Shown piece by piece: positions 16,273-25,232 of a DNA stretch of 41,197 nt (its first letter is position 1; every line of letters begins with the position of its first letter). The position numbers and the translations under genes were made by a program. The notes beneath the pieces were generated by a model. That model was not told the DNA's origin and did no database searches. It worked only from the letters and a program-made list of their open reading frames with translations. Source of the stretch: RGIG6165 sp045545175 (GTDB lineage: Bacteria > Bacillota > Clostridia > Oscillospirales > Feifaniaceae). The stretch is from NCBI GenBank assembly GCA_045545175.1, contig JAZQAK010000014.1, forward strand, positions 1 through 41,197, read 5' to 3'.

Positions 16273-16984
16273 TTTAGTAAGATTACAAAAATTTATGGCT
16301 GAGTGCGGTATCGCTTCAAGACGTGCCTGTGAACAACTTATTGAACAGGGAAGAGTAGAAGTAAACGGTGAAACCGCATATCTCGGAATGAAAATAGACC
16401 CTGTGAAGGATAAAGTTGTTTTTGGAGGTAAGGTGCTGAATGCACGTACCGAAAAGAACGTTTATATAATGATGAATAAGCCCAGAGGTTATTTGACGAC
16501 CGCTAAGGACGAACTCGGCAGAAAATGTGTTATTGACCTGCTTGATGGTGTTAAAGAGCGTGTTGTGCCTGTCGGAAGGCTTGACCGTGACAGTGAAGGA
16601 CTTCTTTTGCTGACGAATGACGGTGATCTCGTTTATAGGCTTACACATCCTAAGCATCACGTTCCGAAAATATATACGTGTGTTGTAAGAGGTGTGCCGA
16701 AAAAAGAACAGATTGATAAACTTTGCGGTCCTCTTGAAATAGATGGATACGTTACTAATTCAACAAACGTTGAAATCGCAAAAGTAAAAGAAGACAGAAC
16801 CAATCTTACGTTTACTTTACATGAAGGCAGAAACAGACAGATTCGAAAAATGTGCGAAACAGTCGGTCTTGAAGTGCTCAGATTAAAGCGCGTTGCTGTT
16901 GGTGAACTCAGGCTTGCTGAAGTAAAAGCGGGAAAATGGAGATTTCTTGATGACTCAGAGGTAGAATATCTCAAGTCTCTGTGA
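16265..16984 (+). CDS. Pseudouridine synthase, RluB/RsuA family
   Basis: The 239-residue protein begins with an S4 RNA-binding domain (VRLQKFMAECGIASRRACEQLI, in part) and continues with the RsuA/RluB catalytic domain, with the active aspartate in GRLDRDSEGLLLLTNDG and the later motif HEGRNRQIRKMCE. Family members convert a specific uridine of rRNA to pseudouridine; in Firmicutes the enzyme beside scpB and dacF is called RluB and acts on 23S rRNA. Which residue is modified cannot be read from this sequence. It starts inside the carboxypeptidase gene (8-base overlap). Confidence 0.94.
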   Translation: MDNLVRLQKFMAECGIASRRACEQLIEQGRVEVNGETAYLGMKIDPVKDKVVFGGKVLNARTEKNVYIMMNKPRGYLTTAKDELGRKCVIDLLDGVKERVVPVGRLDRDSEGLLLLTNDGDLVYRLTHPKHHVPKIYTCVVRGVPKKEQIDKLCGPLEIDGYVTNSTNVEIAKVKEDRTNLTFTLHEGRNRQIRKMCETVGLEVLRLKRVAVGELRLAEVKAGKWRFLDDSEVEYLKSL

Positions 16985-16991
16985 GGTTAAT

Positions 16992-17345
16992 ATGATTTCA
17001 ATAAAAAAATGTGATGATATATCGGAAATCGGATATAAGCTTCCTGTTGAAGCCTATATACTTTTCGAAGACGGTACTATTAAACTTGCATGTATTTTCG
17101 AAGTACATAAAAATAAAACAAAAATTCTTGATATAAAGACCTTTGGTGAGGAAGAGAAGCTTTATTATGATGCTATTATTCGCACCGTTGCGGCATATTC
17201 TCTGTCTAAAGGTGTTGAACGTATGGTTTCTTGTAATGAGGGCATTGCAGACATTCTTATGAGCCTTGGATTTATAAAAGAGAAATCTTTTGTAATTGCT
17301 AAAAATGCACTTCTTGTTACACATCAATGCAGGGAAACTAAATGA
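16992..17345 (+). CDS. Small protein with GNAT-like C-terminal half, function unknown
   Basis: I do not recognise this 117-residue protein with certainty. The second half (ILDIKTFGEE, a long helix AIIRTVAAYSLSKGVERM, then ADILMSLGFIKE) looks like the last two elements of an acetyltransferase (GNAT) fold, where a helix and the phrase LGF are typical. The acetyl-CoA binding loop is not evident, so it may be a degenerate member. The ATG follows AGGTTAAT after the pseudouridine synthase and overlaps the next gene by 4 bases, so it is part of the same transcript. Confidence 0.7.
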   Translation: MISIKKCDDISEIGYKLPVEAYILFEDGTIKLACIFEVHKNKTKILDIKTFGEEEKLYYDAIIRTVAAYSLSKGVERMVSCNEGIADILMSLGFIKEKSFVIAKNALLVTHQCRETK

Positions 17346-18571
17346 GTAAGGTTATAGTTGTAGGCGGCGGACCGGCGGGAATGATGGCAGCGATAACTGC
17401 CGCACAAAACGGAAACTCAGTCGTTCTGCTTGAAAGAGGAAAAAGCGTAGGAAAAAAATTATCTATAACGGGTAAAGGGCGTTGCAACGTTACTAATGAC
17501 TGCGACGTACAGACTCTTATTGATAACGTGACGGTTAATTCACGTTTTCTCTACGCTGCATTTAACAGGTTTTCAGCACAGGATACAAAAGCCTTTTTTG
17601 AAGATCTTGGCGTTCCACTCAAGACAGAGCGTGGTAACAGGGTTTTTCCCGTAAGTGATAATGCTAACGACATAGTCGGTGCATTGAAAAGAGCAGCTAC
17701 CCGAAACGGAGTAACGATAAAACTTAACACAAAAGTTACGGGTGTTATAACTGAAAACGGAAGTGCCGTTGGGGTTGAGTGCGGTGATAAAAAAATCTAT
17801 GCGGATGCCGTTATTCTTGCTTTTGGCGGTGCGTCTTATCCTGTTACGGGTTCTGACGGGCTTGGATTTCAAATAGCAAAAGATTTAGGGCACACTGTAA
17901 CACCTTTGAAACCGTCCCTTATACCTATTGCTACAAAGGAAAAATGGCCTTCGAAACTATCGGGGCTTTCACTTAGAAACATAGGTGTAAAACTTTTTGA
18001 TAACAGTATTCAAAAAGTGATATATGAAGATTTCGGTGAAGCGTTGTTTACACATTTCGGTATGTCAGGACCTGTCATATTAAGTCTGTCATCGCATATA
18101 AATAACGTCCAAAAAGACAGATTTGAAATACATATTGATTTAAAACCGGCATTGACCGAGAAGCAACTTGATGCACGACTTTTACGTGAGTTTGCAGACA
18201 GTAAAATTTCTGAGATGAAAACGGTATACAGAAAGCTTTTGCCTGCGTCATTTGCTGAGATTTTCGGTGAAATCTGCGGTGTGCCTGACACGACACATGT
18301 TTCGCAGGTAACAAAACAGATGCGAACTGATATAATTAACGCCCTGAAGAATGTTTCTCTTACGGTTTCGTCTTTCAGACCAATAAGTGAGGCGATTATT
18401 ACTTCGGGCGGAGTCAAAGTCAGTGAAATAGATCCTAAAAATATGCAGTCAAAATTAATATCCGATCTATATTTTGCAGGTGAAATGATTGACGTTGATG
18501 CATATACGGGGGGATTTAATCTTCAAATAGCCTTTTCTACAGGTTACTTGGCAGGAAATTCAATTTATTAA
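17342..18571 (+). CDS. NAD(P)/FAD-dependent oxidoreductase, BaiN/HI0933 (YhiN) family
   Basis: The 409-residue flavoprotein has an N-terminal dinucleotide-binding motif VVGGGPAGMMAAI and the family-specific GKKLSITGKGRCNVTND, then AFGGASYPVTGSDG and a C-terminal FAD loop ending GGFNLQIAFSTGYLAG. These are marks of the HI0933/YhiN family, some members of which are annotated as aminoacetone oxidase or BaiN. The true substrate is unknown for most members. Location between a pseudouridine synthase and cmk is usual in Clostridia, except that two O-acetylation genes are interposed here. Confidence 0.92.
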   Translation: MSKVIVVGGGPAGMMAAITAAQNGNSVVLLERGKSVGKKLSITGKGRCNVTNDCDVQTLIDNVTVNSRFLYAAFNRFSAQDTKAFFEDLGVPLKTERGNRVFPVSDNANDIVGALKRAATRNGVTIKLNTKVTGVITENGSAVGVECGDKKIYADAVILAFGGASYPVTGSDGLGFQIAKDLGHTVTPLKPSLIPIATKEKWPSKLSGLSLRNIGVKLFDNSIQKVIYEDFGEALFTHFGMSGPVILSLSSHINNVQKDRFEIHIDLKPALTEKQLDARLLREFADSKISEMKTVYRKLLPASFAEIFGEICGVPDTTHVSQVTKQMRTDIINALKNVSLTVSSFRPISEAIITSGGVKVSEIDPKNMQSKLISDLYFAGEMIDVDAYTGGFNLQIAFSTGYLAGNSIY

Positions 18572-18582
18572 CGGAGATTATA

Positions 18583-19986
18583 ATGGTTTTTTCCAGTCTT
18601 ATATTCTTATTTTTCTTTTTACCATTACTGCTTATATTATACTTTACGGTTCCCGGAAAATATAAAAATGCCGTACTGATTATGTTCAGTCTGCTTTTCT
18701 ATTCTTACGGTGAACCTGTATATGTACTTGTGATGTTATTCTCTACGATAGTCGATTATACCGTCGGAAGACTCATTGTATGGGCGAGAAGCAGAAATAA
18801 AAACACAAAAATATACCTGCTTGTTTCAGTTGTGGTAAATCTGTCACTCCTCGGCATATTTAAATACGGTGATTTTGCGATAACAAACATCAACAGCCTT
18901 ATCGGCGGAACTATTCCGCTTATGGGCATTTCGCTTCCTATAGGAATTTCGTTCTATACTTTCCAGACGATGTCATATTCTATTGACGTTTACAGAGGCA
19001 GGGTAGAAGCACAGCGCAGTTTCTTTGATCTTCTGTTGTATACTTCGCTTTTCCCTCAACTTGTTGCAGGTCCGATAGTCAGGTATTCCACTATTGCAGA
19101 GCAGATAAATAACAGGGCGGTTACACTTACGTCGTTTTCTGACGGTTTTTGTAAATTTGTCTGCGGTTTGTCAAAGAAAATTCTTATTGCCAATTCTCTT
19201 GCATCGGTAGCAGACTATGTGTTTGGACAAGCAGTTATCGATACGGCTGTTGCTACTGCGTGGCTTGGTATAGTAGCATATACCTTCCAGATTTATTTTG
19301 ATTTTTCCGGTTATAGCGATATGGCGATAGGTCTTGGAAAAATGTTTGGTTTTGATTTTGAAATCAACTTTAACTATCCGTATATATCTTCAAGTATATC
19401 GGAATTCTGGAGAAGGTGGCATATGTCACTTGGCAGCTGGTTTAGAGACTATTTGTATTTTCCTTTAGGCGGCAGTCGGGTAGGAAAGGCAAGACTTGTT
19501 TTCAACCTTTTCGTCGTGTGGGGACTTACGGGTCTTTGGCACGGTGCATCATGGAATTTTGTGTTGTGGGGTCTGCTGTTTTTCGTGTGTATTGCAGTAG
19601 AAAAACTCAGCGGAATAGATACTAAGAAATATAACCCTTTGGGTAATGTTATCACGATGCTGATTGTAATGCTCGGATGGGTGTTTTTTAGGGCAGATAC
19701 TATCACGTATGCCTGGGACTATATAAAAAACTTGTTCGGACAAGCGGGAACGAAATTGTATGATTATGACTCGATTTACTATTTCTGGCAGAAAATTGAC
19801 GTTTATATTTTAGCTTTGATTTGTTCTTTGCCCGTTCTTCCGTTCATATCGAAAAAACTTAAAAATAAGACGGTTGTGGGAATTTACAACGTGATCACGC
19901 AGATTGCTTGCGTTCTGCTTTTTGCAGTATGCGTTATTTTTCTTGTTAACGACAGTTATAATCCGTTTATTTATTTCAGATTTTAG
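18583..19986 (+). CDS. MBOAT family membrane O-acyltransferase (AlgI-like)
   Basis: The 467-residue multi-pass membrane protein matches AlgI-type MBOAT enzymes, which pass acetyl groups across the membrane for O-acetylation of extracellular polymers. Features are PIGISFYTFQTMSYSIDVYRG, FPQLVAGPIVRY, the FWRRWHMSLGSWFRDYLYFPLGGSR block, and the catalytic histidine in GLTGLWHGASWNF. About ten hydrophobic segments are visible. The next gene encodes a DHHW protein of the AlgJ type, so the two likely form an acetylation unit for a wall polymer or surface polysaccharide. The target polymer cannot be inferred. Confidence 0.94.
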   Translation: MVFSSLIFLFFFLPLLLILYFTVPGKYKNAVLIMFSLLFYSYGEPVYVLVMLFSTIVDYTVGRLIVWARSRNKNTKIYLLVSVVVNLSLLGIFKYGDFAITNINSLIGGTIPLMGISLPIGISFYTFQTMSYSIDVYRGRVEAQRSFFDLLLYTSLFPQLVAGPIVRYSTIAEQINNRAVTLTSFSDGFCKFVCGLSKKILIANSLASVADYVFGQAVIDTAVATAWLGIVAYTFQIYFDFSGYSDMAIGLGKMFGFDFEINFNYPYISSSISEFWRRWHMSLGSWFRDYLYFPLGGSRVGKARLVFNLFVVWGLTGLWHGASWNFVLWGLLFFVCIAVEKLSGIDTKKYNPLGNVITMLIVMLGWVFFRADTITYAWDYIKNLFGQAGTKLYDYDSIYYFWQKIDVYILALICSLPVLPFISKKLKNKTVVGIYNVITQIACVLLFAVCVIFLVNDSYNPFIYFRF

Positions 19987-19994
19987 GGATTTTT

Positions 19995-21200
19995 ATGAAA
20001 AAAATATCAACTCTGACAATTATATCCGTCATACTGGCACTAACAGTTCTTTTTATCTTTATTCCTGACAGAGAAATATCTCACATGGAAAACAGAACGC
20101 TTGCACAGATGCCGAAATTTACGTTTTCTTCGTATGTTGACGGAACGTTTAAAACACAGTTTGAAAAATATATAGCAGATCAGTTTCCTTTCAGAGATGA
20201 ACTTTTAAAGGCGTATAAAAAGATAACCGTTAAAAAGTCCTCAATTCCGGGTGCGGAATTCAAACAGATAATCGAGGGGGAAGACGGATACAATTACTAT
20301 ATCTACGACGAAAATCAGATTCTTAAAGTTTATGCTTCGAAAAAGAAGAATGAAGTTGCGCTGAAATGGGCAGATAAAATAAACGAAGTTGAAAACCTAT
20401 GTCAGCAGAAAAACGTTAAACTTATGCTTAATTTTGTGCCTTCAAAATCGGAGAGTCTTAATGACTTGCTTCCTGAAGGGGCTGGCGAGAATAAAGACTC
20501 TGTTTTAACCGACGTTATCTATGATAATATATCCGAAAACGTTATGGTAATAGATACTATGGGCGAATTTGAAAAGATACCGATTGCGGATAAAGCGGAT
20601 ATGTATTACCATACTGATCATCACTGGAACGCTCGTGGCTCATATCACGGATTTGAGATACTTTGTGAATACCTTCGTGAATTCGGTTTTAAAGCAAGTG
20701 CAGACGGTTTTAAAACTTATCCGCTCGAACAGGATTATATGGTGGGTTCATATAATCGTGCACTGGGTGATATTTATCCTTCAACAGAAAAACTTGAGTA
20801 TTATATGCCGGAGGATCTTTCGGTATTTGATGGTCTTGTCGCAGAGAATAAATGGGGTGTAATAAACCTTTCTGATCTTTATGCGACAAAGCAGGTGGGT
20901 GAAAACGTTTCATACGCTACGCTGTATATGAATGATATTGATTTTCTTGCTTTACACAATGAAAATGCCAAAAATGATGAGTCGGTTTGCGTTATAAAAG
21001 ATTCGTTTTTTGATGCACTCGTACCGCAGTTGTCGTTGATTTACAAAGACGTATACGTAGTTGACACAAGGTATTACGATGATTTTGTACTTGAAAGTTT
21101 TATTGAAAACAATGATGTTGATAATTTGATGTTGTTTTACAGTACAACGGCTCTTGTTAAAACCGATGAAATGCTGACTTATGACGTATGGGAGAAATAA
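19995..21200 (+). CDS. DHHW family protein, putative extracytoplasmic O-acetyl transfer partner
   Basis: The 401-residue protein has an N-terminal membrane anchor or signal segment (residues 5-22, ISTLTIISVILALTVLFIF) followed by the phrase ENRTLAQMPKFT, typical of the DHHW family. The family motif itself is present as TDHHWNARGSYHGFE around residue 210, and IKDSFFDALVP later supplies a serine/aspartate region like that of AlgJ/AlgX-type SGNH-like domains. It sits 8 bases after the MBOAT gene, so it probably receives acetyl groups from it and places them on an extracellular polymer. Its end overlaps the region just before cmk. Confidence 0.9.
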   Translation: MKKISTLTIISVILALTVLFIFIPDREISHMENRTLAQMPKFTFSSYVDGTFKTQFEKYIADQFPFRDELLKAYKKITVKKSSIPGAEFKQIIEGEDGYNYYIYDENQILKVYASKKKNEVALKWADKINEVENLCQQKNVKLMLNFVPSKSESLNDLLPEGAGENKDSVLTDVIYDNISENVMVIDTMGEFEKIPIADKADMYYHTDHHWNARGSYHGFEILCEYLREFGFKASADGFKTYPLEQDYMVGSYNRALGDIYPSTEKLEYYMPEDLSVFDGLVAENKWGVINLSDLYATKQVGENVSYATLYMNDIDFLALHNENAKNDESVCVIKDSFFDALVPQLSLIYKDVYVVDTRYYDDFVLESFIENNDVDNLMLFYSTTALVKTDEMLTYDVWEK

Positions 21201-21202
21201 CT

Positions 21203-21880
21203 ATGAAAAAATATTCTATAGCAATTGACGGTCCTTCTGGTGCGGGAAAAAGCACTATTTCAAAGACCGTTGCACAAAAAATGGGCATCGTTCACATTGA
21301 TACGGGTGCCATATATAGAACCATTGGACTTTATTTTTATAATCACGGAATAGAGTGTACCGATGCAGAAAAAATTGTGCCGCTTCTTGACAAGATAAAT
21401 ATTGAACTTGAAATAACGGATGACGGACAGAAAATGCTTCTTGACGGTGTTGACGTTTCAAAAGATATCCGTCAGCATCATATTTCTCAGTGCGCATCAC
21501 AGGTTTCTGCAATTCCTCAGGTCAGGGAGCATTTACTTAGTCTTCAGAGAGGTTTTGCAAAAAAACAGAGCGTTGTTATGGATGGCAGAGATATAGGAAC
21601 GGTCGTGTTACCCGATGCCGATATAAAGTTGTTTCTTACTGCATCACCTGAGTCGCGTGCTCAGCGCAGGTATGAAGAACTACTCATGAGAGGAGAAAAC
21701 GTATCTTACGAAAAGATACTTGAAGACGTGAAGACTCGTGATTACAACGATTCTCACCGTGATATTGCCCCGTTAAAGCCGGCAGATGACAGTATTATGG
21801 TTGACACTACGGGATTTGAATTAGAAGATTCAATTAATAAAATCATAGGCATAATCGAGGAGAAGATAAAATGTTTTTAA
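21203..21880 (+). CDS. cmk: Cytidylate kinase
   Basis: Cmk phosphorylates CMP and dCMP to the diphosphates. The start chosen is ATG 21203 (MKKYSIAIDGPSGAGKST), which has GGGAG 8 bases upstream and fits the family; an in-frame ATG at 21188 lies within the DHHW gene. The 225-residue protein has Walker A GPSGAGKST, DTGAIYRTIG, the DGRDIGTVVLPDAD segment and RDYNDSHRDIAPL in the lid and C-terminal part. It overlaps plsC by 10 bases. The order cmk-plsC-ispH/rpsA is a standard clostridial arrangement. Confidence 0.96.
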   Translation: MKKYSIAIDGPSGAGKSTISKTVAQKMGIVHIDTGAIYRTIGLYFYNHGIECTDAEKIVPLLDKINIELEITDDGQKMLLDGVDVSKDIRQHHISQCASQVSAIPQVREHLLSLQRGFAKKQSVVMDGRDIGTVVLPDADIKLFLTASPESRAQRRYEELLMRGENVSYEKILEDVKTRDYNDSHRDIAPLKPADDSIMVDTTGFELEDSINKIIGIIEEKIKCF

Positions 21881-22482
21881 AGGTACTTAAGGTAATATGC
21901 TGGCCTATTTTTAAACTTCTGTGGCGATACAAAGTTACATATGAAGCACCCTTACCCGAAGACGGACCCGTTGTACTTGCGGGAAAGCATATTTCGGGTC
22001 TTGATCCGATACTTCTTACGCAGACCTATAACAGACCGATACGTTTTATGGCTAAAGCCGAACTTTTTAAAATACCCGTATTAAATTTGCTGATAAAGGC
22101 GTTTGGTGCCTTTCCGGTACATAGAGGTGAAAGTGACGTAAATGCATTAAAAGTGAGCATAAAAATCCTTCGTGAAGGTAAAGTGCTCGGAATAATGCCT
22201 GAAGGTCACCGTGTCAGCAGTATAGAAAATCTAACGTTAAAGAGCGGTGCGATGAATCTTGCTGCAAAGACTAAAGCAACGTTAGTGCCGTTTGGTCTTT
22301 ACACGAAAGACTATAAAATGAAAATATTTAGAAAGTTTGAAATCAGATACGGCAGACCTATTCCTTTTGAAGAATATGCACCTTCCGGTATCACTAAAGA
22401 GCAGATAGATGAACTTACGCATACTCTGCTCAAAAACGAGATAGTGAGGCTGTCTGAAAAAGAATATAAAGCAGGTAAATAA
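21871..22482 (+). CDS. plsC: 1-acyl-sn-glycerol-3-phosphate acyltransferase
   Basis: PlsC adds the second acyl chain to lysophosphatidic acid to give phosphatidic acid at the membrane. The 203-residue protein has the catalytic HX4D motif at H40-ISGL-D45, the FPVHRGE segment that binds glycerol phosphate, and the third motif IMPEGHRVS (the commoner form is FPEGTRS). An N-terminal hydrophobic segment anchors it. It overlaps cmk by 10 bases and ends 1 base before ispH-rpsA begins. Together with PlsY at 2852 the window encodes both acylation steps of phosphatidic acid synthesis. Confidence 0.93.
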   Translation: MFLKVLKVICWPIFKLLWRYKVTYEAPLPEDGPVVLAGKHISGLDPILLTQTYNRPIRFMAKAELFKIPVLNLLIKAFGAFPVHRGESDVNALKVSIKILREGKVLGIMPEGHRVSSIENLTLKSGAMNLAAKTKATLVPFGLYTKDYKMKIFRKFEIRYGRPIPFEEYAPSGITKEQIDELTHTLLKNEIVRLSEKEYKAGK

Positions 22483-24459
22483 ATGGTTACTGTGGCAAAA
22501 TCAGCAGGCTTTTGTTTTGGCGTAAACAGAAGCATAGAACTTCTTGACAAATGCATATGCGAGGGAAAGCAAGTATACACGTTAGGTCCGATTATACACA
22601 ATGAAACTGTTGTTGAGGATTATCGAAATAAAGGTGTAAGCCTTGTTTGTGATGTTAGTGAAATACCCGATGGGGCTACTGCAGTAATAAGATCACACGG
22701 TGTAGCACAGTCTGTGTATGATGAACTCGAAAATCGAAAACTTGATATCTGTGATGCCACTTGTCCGTTTGTTGCAAGAATACACAAGATGGCTAAACAG
22801 GCAGGGGATGAGGGAAGAACCCTTATTGTTGTTGGAACAAAAAATCATCCGGAAGTAGAGGGTATCTGCGGATTCTGTAAGGATGTCGTAGTTGTTCAAA
22901 ACGTTGAAGAACTGGAAAATCTGCTGAAAAAAGACGATTTTTCGACAGATAAACCCGTAACCATGGTGGCGCAGACAACGCTAAACCTCGAAAATTGGAA
23001 AAATTGTTCTAAATATTTAAAAAAGTTCTATACAAATGCAAAAATATTTGATACAATATGTCTTGCCACTTCCGAAAGGCAGACTGAAGCAGCGGCGTTA
23101 TCGCAGGCTTCTGATGTAATGATCGTGCTCGGTGGGAGAGAAAGTTCCAATACTCGCAAACTGTATGAGATTTGTGCTGAAAACTGTTCAAACACATTCT
23201 GTGCGCTTGATATTGGTGGTGTTCCTCTTGATGAGATTGAAACTCTTTATGAGAAATACGGTCAGCTTAGAATTGGTATAACCGCCGGTGCATCAACCCC
23301 GGCATATGTAATAAAGGAGGCAAAAATAAAAATGGACGAACTCGAAAAGAGCTTTGACGAAGCGTTAGAGGAGTCACTTATTACTTTGACAACGGGGGAT
23401 AGAGTACGCGGCATCGTAATCGGCTTCACACCTACTGAAGTGCTTGTTGATCTTGGTACAAAGCAGGCAGCATATATACCTGCTTCTGAAGTATCTACCG
23501 ATCCGAATGTTGATCCTTCGGATGTTCTCAAAGTTGGCGATGAAATCGAAGTATTTGTCACAAGAGTAAATGACGTAGACGGTTACATCTACCTTTCAAA
23601 GAAGAGAGTTGATTCGATCAAGGGTATCGAAGAACTCCAGAAAGCTTATGAAGAAAAGACAGTTCTTGAAGGAACTATCAGCGAAGTTGTAAAAGGCGGC
23701 GCTATTCTTTACTGCAACGGTGTAAGAGTATTCATTCCTGCATCACAGTGCCCTGTTAAGAAGGGTGAAGAACTTGAGCCCCTCGTAGGCACTACACACA
23801 ATTTCAGAATCATTGATTTCGACAGACGCAGAAACAAGATTGTAGGTTCAATCTCTGTTCTTCTTCGTGAAGCAAGAAAAGCTGCTGTTGAACAGTTCTG
23901 GGCTGAAGCAGAAGTTGACAAGAGATATAAGGGTGTTGTTAAGTCACTCACAAACTACGGTGCATTCGTAGATCTCGGCGGTGTTGACGGTATGGTTCAC
24001 GTAACTGAACTTGCTTGGAGCAAGATTAAGCATCCTTCAATCGTTTGCAAAGTCGGCGATGAACTTGAAGTTTATATCAAGGAAATGGATAAAGAAAACA
24101 ACCGTATTTCACTCGGTTATAAGGATCTTACAGAAAATCCCTGGAAGGTTCTTGAGAACAACTACAACGTTGGTGACGTTGTTGACGTTAAGATTGCAAG
24201 AATTGTTCCCTTCGGTGCATTTGCTGAAGTAATTCCCGGTGTTGACGGTCTTATCCACATTTCTCAGATTGCTAACAAGAGAATCGAAAATCCTGCTAAC
24301 GAACTTACTATCGGTCAGGAAGTTCAGGCAAAGATTATTGCTATCGACCTCGAGAATCAGAAAGTAAGTCTTTCTATCAGAGCACTTCTTGAGCCCGAAG
24401 CTCCTGTTGCTGAAGAAGCAGCAGAAGAAGTTGCTGTTGAAGAAACAGAAGCTGAATAA
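22483..24459 (+). CDS. ispH: 4-hydroxy-3-methylbut-2-enyl diphosphate reductase fused to ribosomal protein S1
   Basis: The 658-residue protein is the IspH-S1 fusion known from Clostridia. Residues 1-281 are IspH, the last enzyme of the MEP isoprenoid pathway, with the three cluster cysteines C11 (GFCFGV), C94 (DATCPFV) and C193 (TICLATSERQ) and the HNETVVEDY segment. Residues about 293-640 hold four S1 RNA-binding repeats: GIVIGFTPTEVLVDLG, GTISEVVKGGAILYCNG, GVVKSLTNYGAFVDLGGVDG and IARIVPFGAFAEVIPGVDG. The tail is Ala/Glu-rich. Codons in the S1 part favour C-ending, highly expressed forms, unlike the IspH part. A perfect AAAGGAGG and an in-frame ATG (23332, Met284) at the junction could yield free S1. 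A strong terminator follows. Confidence 0.96.
   Translation: MVTVAKSAGFCFGVNRSIELLDKCICEGKQVYTLGPIIHNETVVEDYRNKGVSLVCDVSEIPDGATAVIRSHGVAQSVYDELENRKLDICDATCPFVARIHKMAKQAGDEGRTLIVVGTKNHPEVEGICGFCKDVVVVQNVEELENLLKKDDFSTDKPVTMVAQTTLNLENWKNCSKYLKKFYTNAKIFDTICLATSERQTEAAALSQASDVMIVLGGRESSNTRKLYEICAENCSNTFCALDIGGVPLDEIETLYEKYGQLRIGITAGASTPAYVIKEAKIKMDELEKSFDEALEESLITLTTGDRVRGIVIGFTPTEVLVDLGTKQAAYIPASEVSTDPNVDPSDVLKVGDEIEVFVTRVNDVDGYIYLSKKRVDSIKGIEELQKAYEEKTVLEGTISEVVKGGAILYCNGVRVFIPASQCPVKKGEELEPLVGTTHNFRIIDFDRRRNKIVGSISVLLREARKAAVEQFWAEAEVDKRYKGVVKSLTNYGAFVDLGGVDGMVHVTELAWSKIKHPSIVCKVGDELEVYIKEMDKENNRISLGYKDLTENPWKVLENNYNVGDVVDVKIARIVPFGAFAEVIPGVDGLIHISQIANKRIENPANELTIGQEVQAKIIAIDLENQKVSLSIRALLEPEAPVAEEAAEEVAVEETEAE
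23313..23334 (+). promoter_or_regulatory. Internal ribosome binding site and in-frame ATG at the IspH/S1 junction
   Basis: AAAGGAGG (23313-23320) is followed 11 bases later by ATG (23332-23334), in frame with the fusion, at the start of the acidic linker before the first S1 repeat. Initiation here would give a 375-residue, four-repeat S1 protein. The spacing is a little long, so its use is uncertain. Confidence 0.5.
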
Positions 24460-24470
24460 TTAAAAATTAT

Positions 24471-24506
24471 AAAGTCTGCATGTGTAAAAGCATGCAGACT
24501 TTTTTC
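24471..24506 (+). terminator. Terminator after ispH-rpsA
   Basis: AAAGTCTGCATG, an 8-base loop, and CATGCAGACTTTTTT form a 12-base-pair stem running into a T tract. It closes the long cluster that begins at 12173. Confidence 0.9.
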
Positions 24507-24528
24507 ATATATTATCAGTGGTGATAAT

Positions 24529-25191
24529 ATGGCGAATGAACGCTTTTTTAAAAAGAATAAAAAAATTCGCAAGAAAAGAACACCTGTAATTGTTTTTACA
24601 TTTGTAGCAGGTGCAATAATTTTAGTCTTGTGTATTTATAATAGCAGAATTGTACCGATAATAAGTGATATTGCTCTTTCAAATGCGGAAACTGTTGTGC
24701 AGACAACAGTTGCCAGAGAAATATCACAGTTTATTGAATCAAGTGGCGACGAATATAAAGATATGATTAATTACGTCTATGACGGAAACGGAAACATCAT
24801 CTCGTATTCGGTTGACCAGAGTAAAGTTAATAAACTGATTAATGAGGCTACCGAAGTTATCAGTATATCGGCATCACTTGAAGATACGTATGTGATGATA
24901 CCGCTTGGCAGTGTGTTTGATAATGCGTTTTTTAACGGTACGGGTCCGAAAATTAAGTTCAGAATGATATTTACAACGTCAACTTTTATTGACGTTGTAA
25001 ACGAATTTCAGGCACAGGGTATAAATCAAACAAGACATATAATTAAAATGAACGTAAGTATACCGATTTTACTTTTGTTACCGGGTAAGAGCATAGAAAG
25101 TGAAATTAAAACAACATTTATTGTAAATGACAGTGTGATAATAGGTGAAGTCCCTGATATTTCTCTCGGTAGGGTGGAATTAAACAGATAA
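24529..25191 (+). CDS. yunB: Sporulation protein YunB
   Basis: YunB is a mother-cell membrane protein made under sigma-E during sporulation in Bacillus; its molecular role is unclear. The 220-residue protein has a very basic N-terminus (FFKKNKKIRKKR), one membrane segment (residues about 19-38), and the family's extracytoplasmic region including IPLGSVFDN and GINQTRHIIKMNVSI. Length is close to the family norm. A GGTGAT ribosome site lies directly before the ATG within a small inverted repeat (24511-24528). It stands alone between the rpsA terminator and ligA. No clear sigma-A promoter was found, which would fit control by a sporulation sigma factor. Confidence 0.92.
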   Translation: MANERFFKKNKKIRKKRTPVIVFTFVAGAIILVLCIYNSRIVPIISDIALSNAETVVQTTVAREISQFIESSGDEYKDMINYVYDGNGNIISYSVDQSKVNKLINEATEVISISASLEDTYVMIPLGSVFDNAFFNGTGPKIKFRMIFTTSTFIDVVNEFQAQGINQTRHIIKMNVSIPILLLLPGKSIESEIKTTFIVNDSVIIGEVPDISLGRVELNR

Positions 25192-25232
25192 ATGTGATAA
25201 AATAAATATAATTAATTGTGTGGAGTGTAATA

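Noticed and set aside
25218..25232. GTG start for ligA
   Set aside because: It would place the only ribosome site inside the coding region; ATG 25233 fits better.
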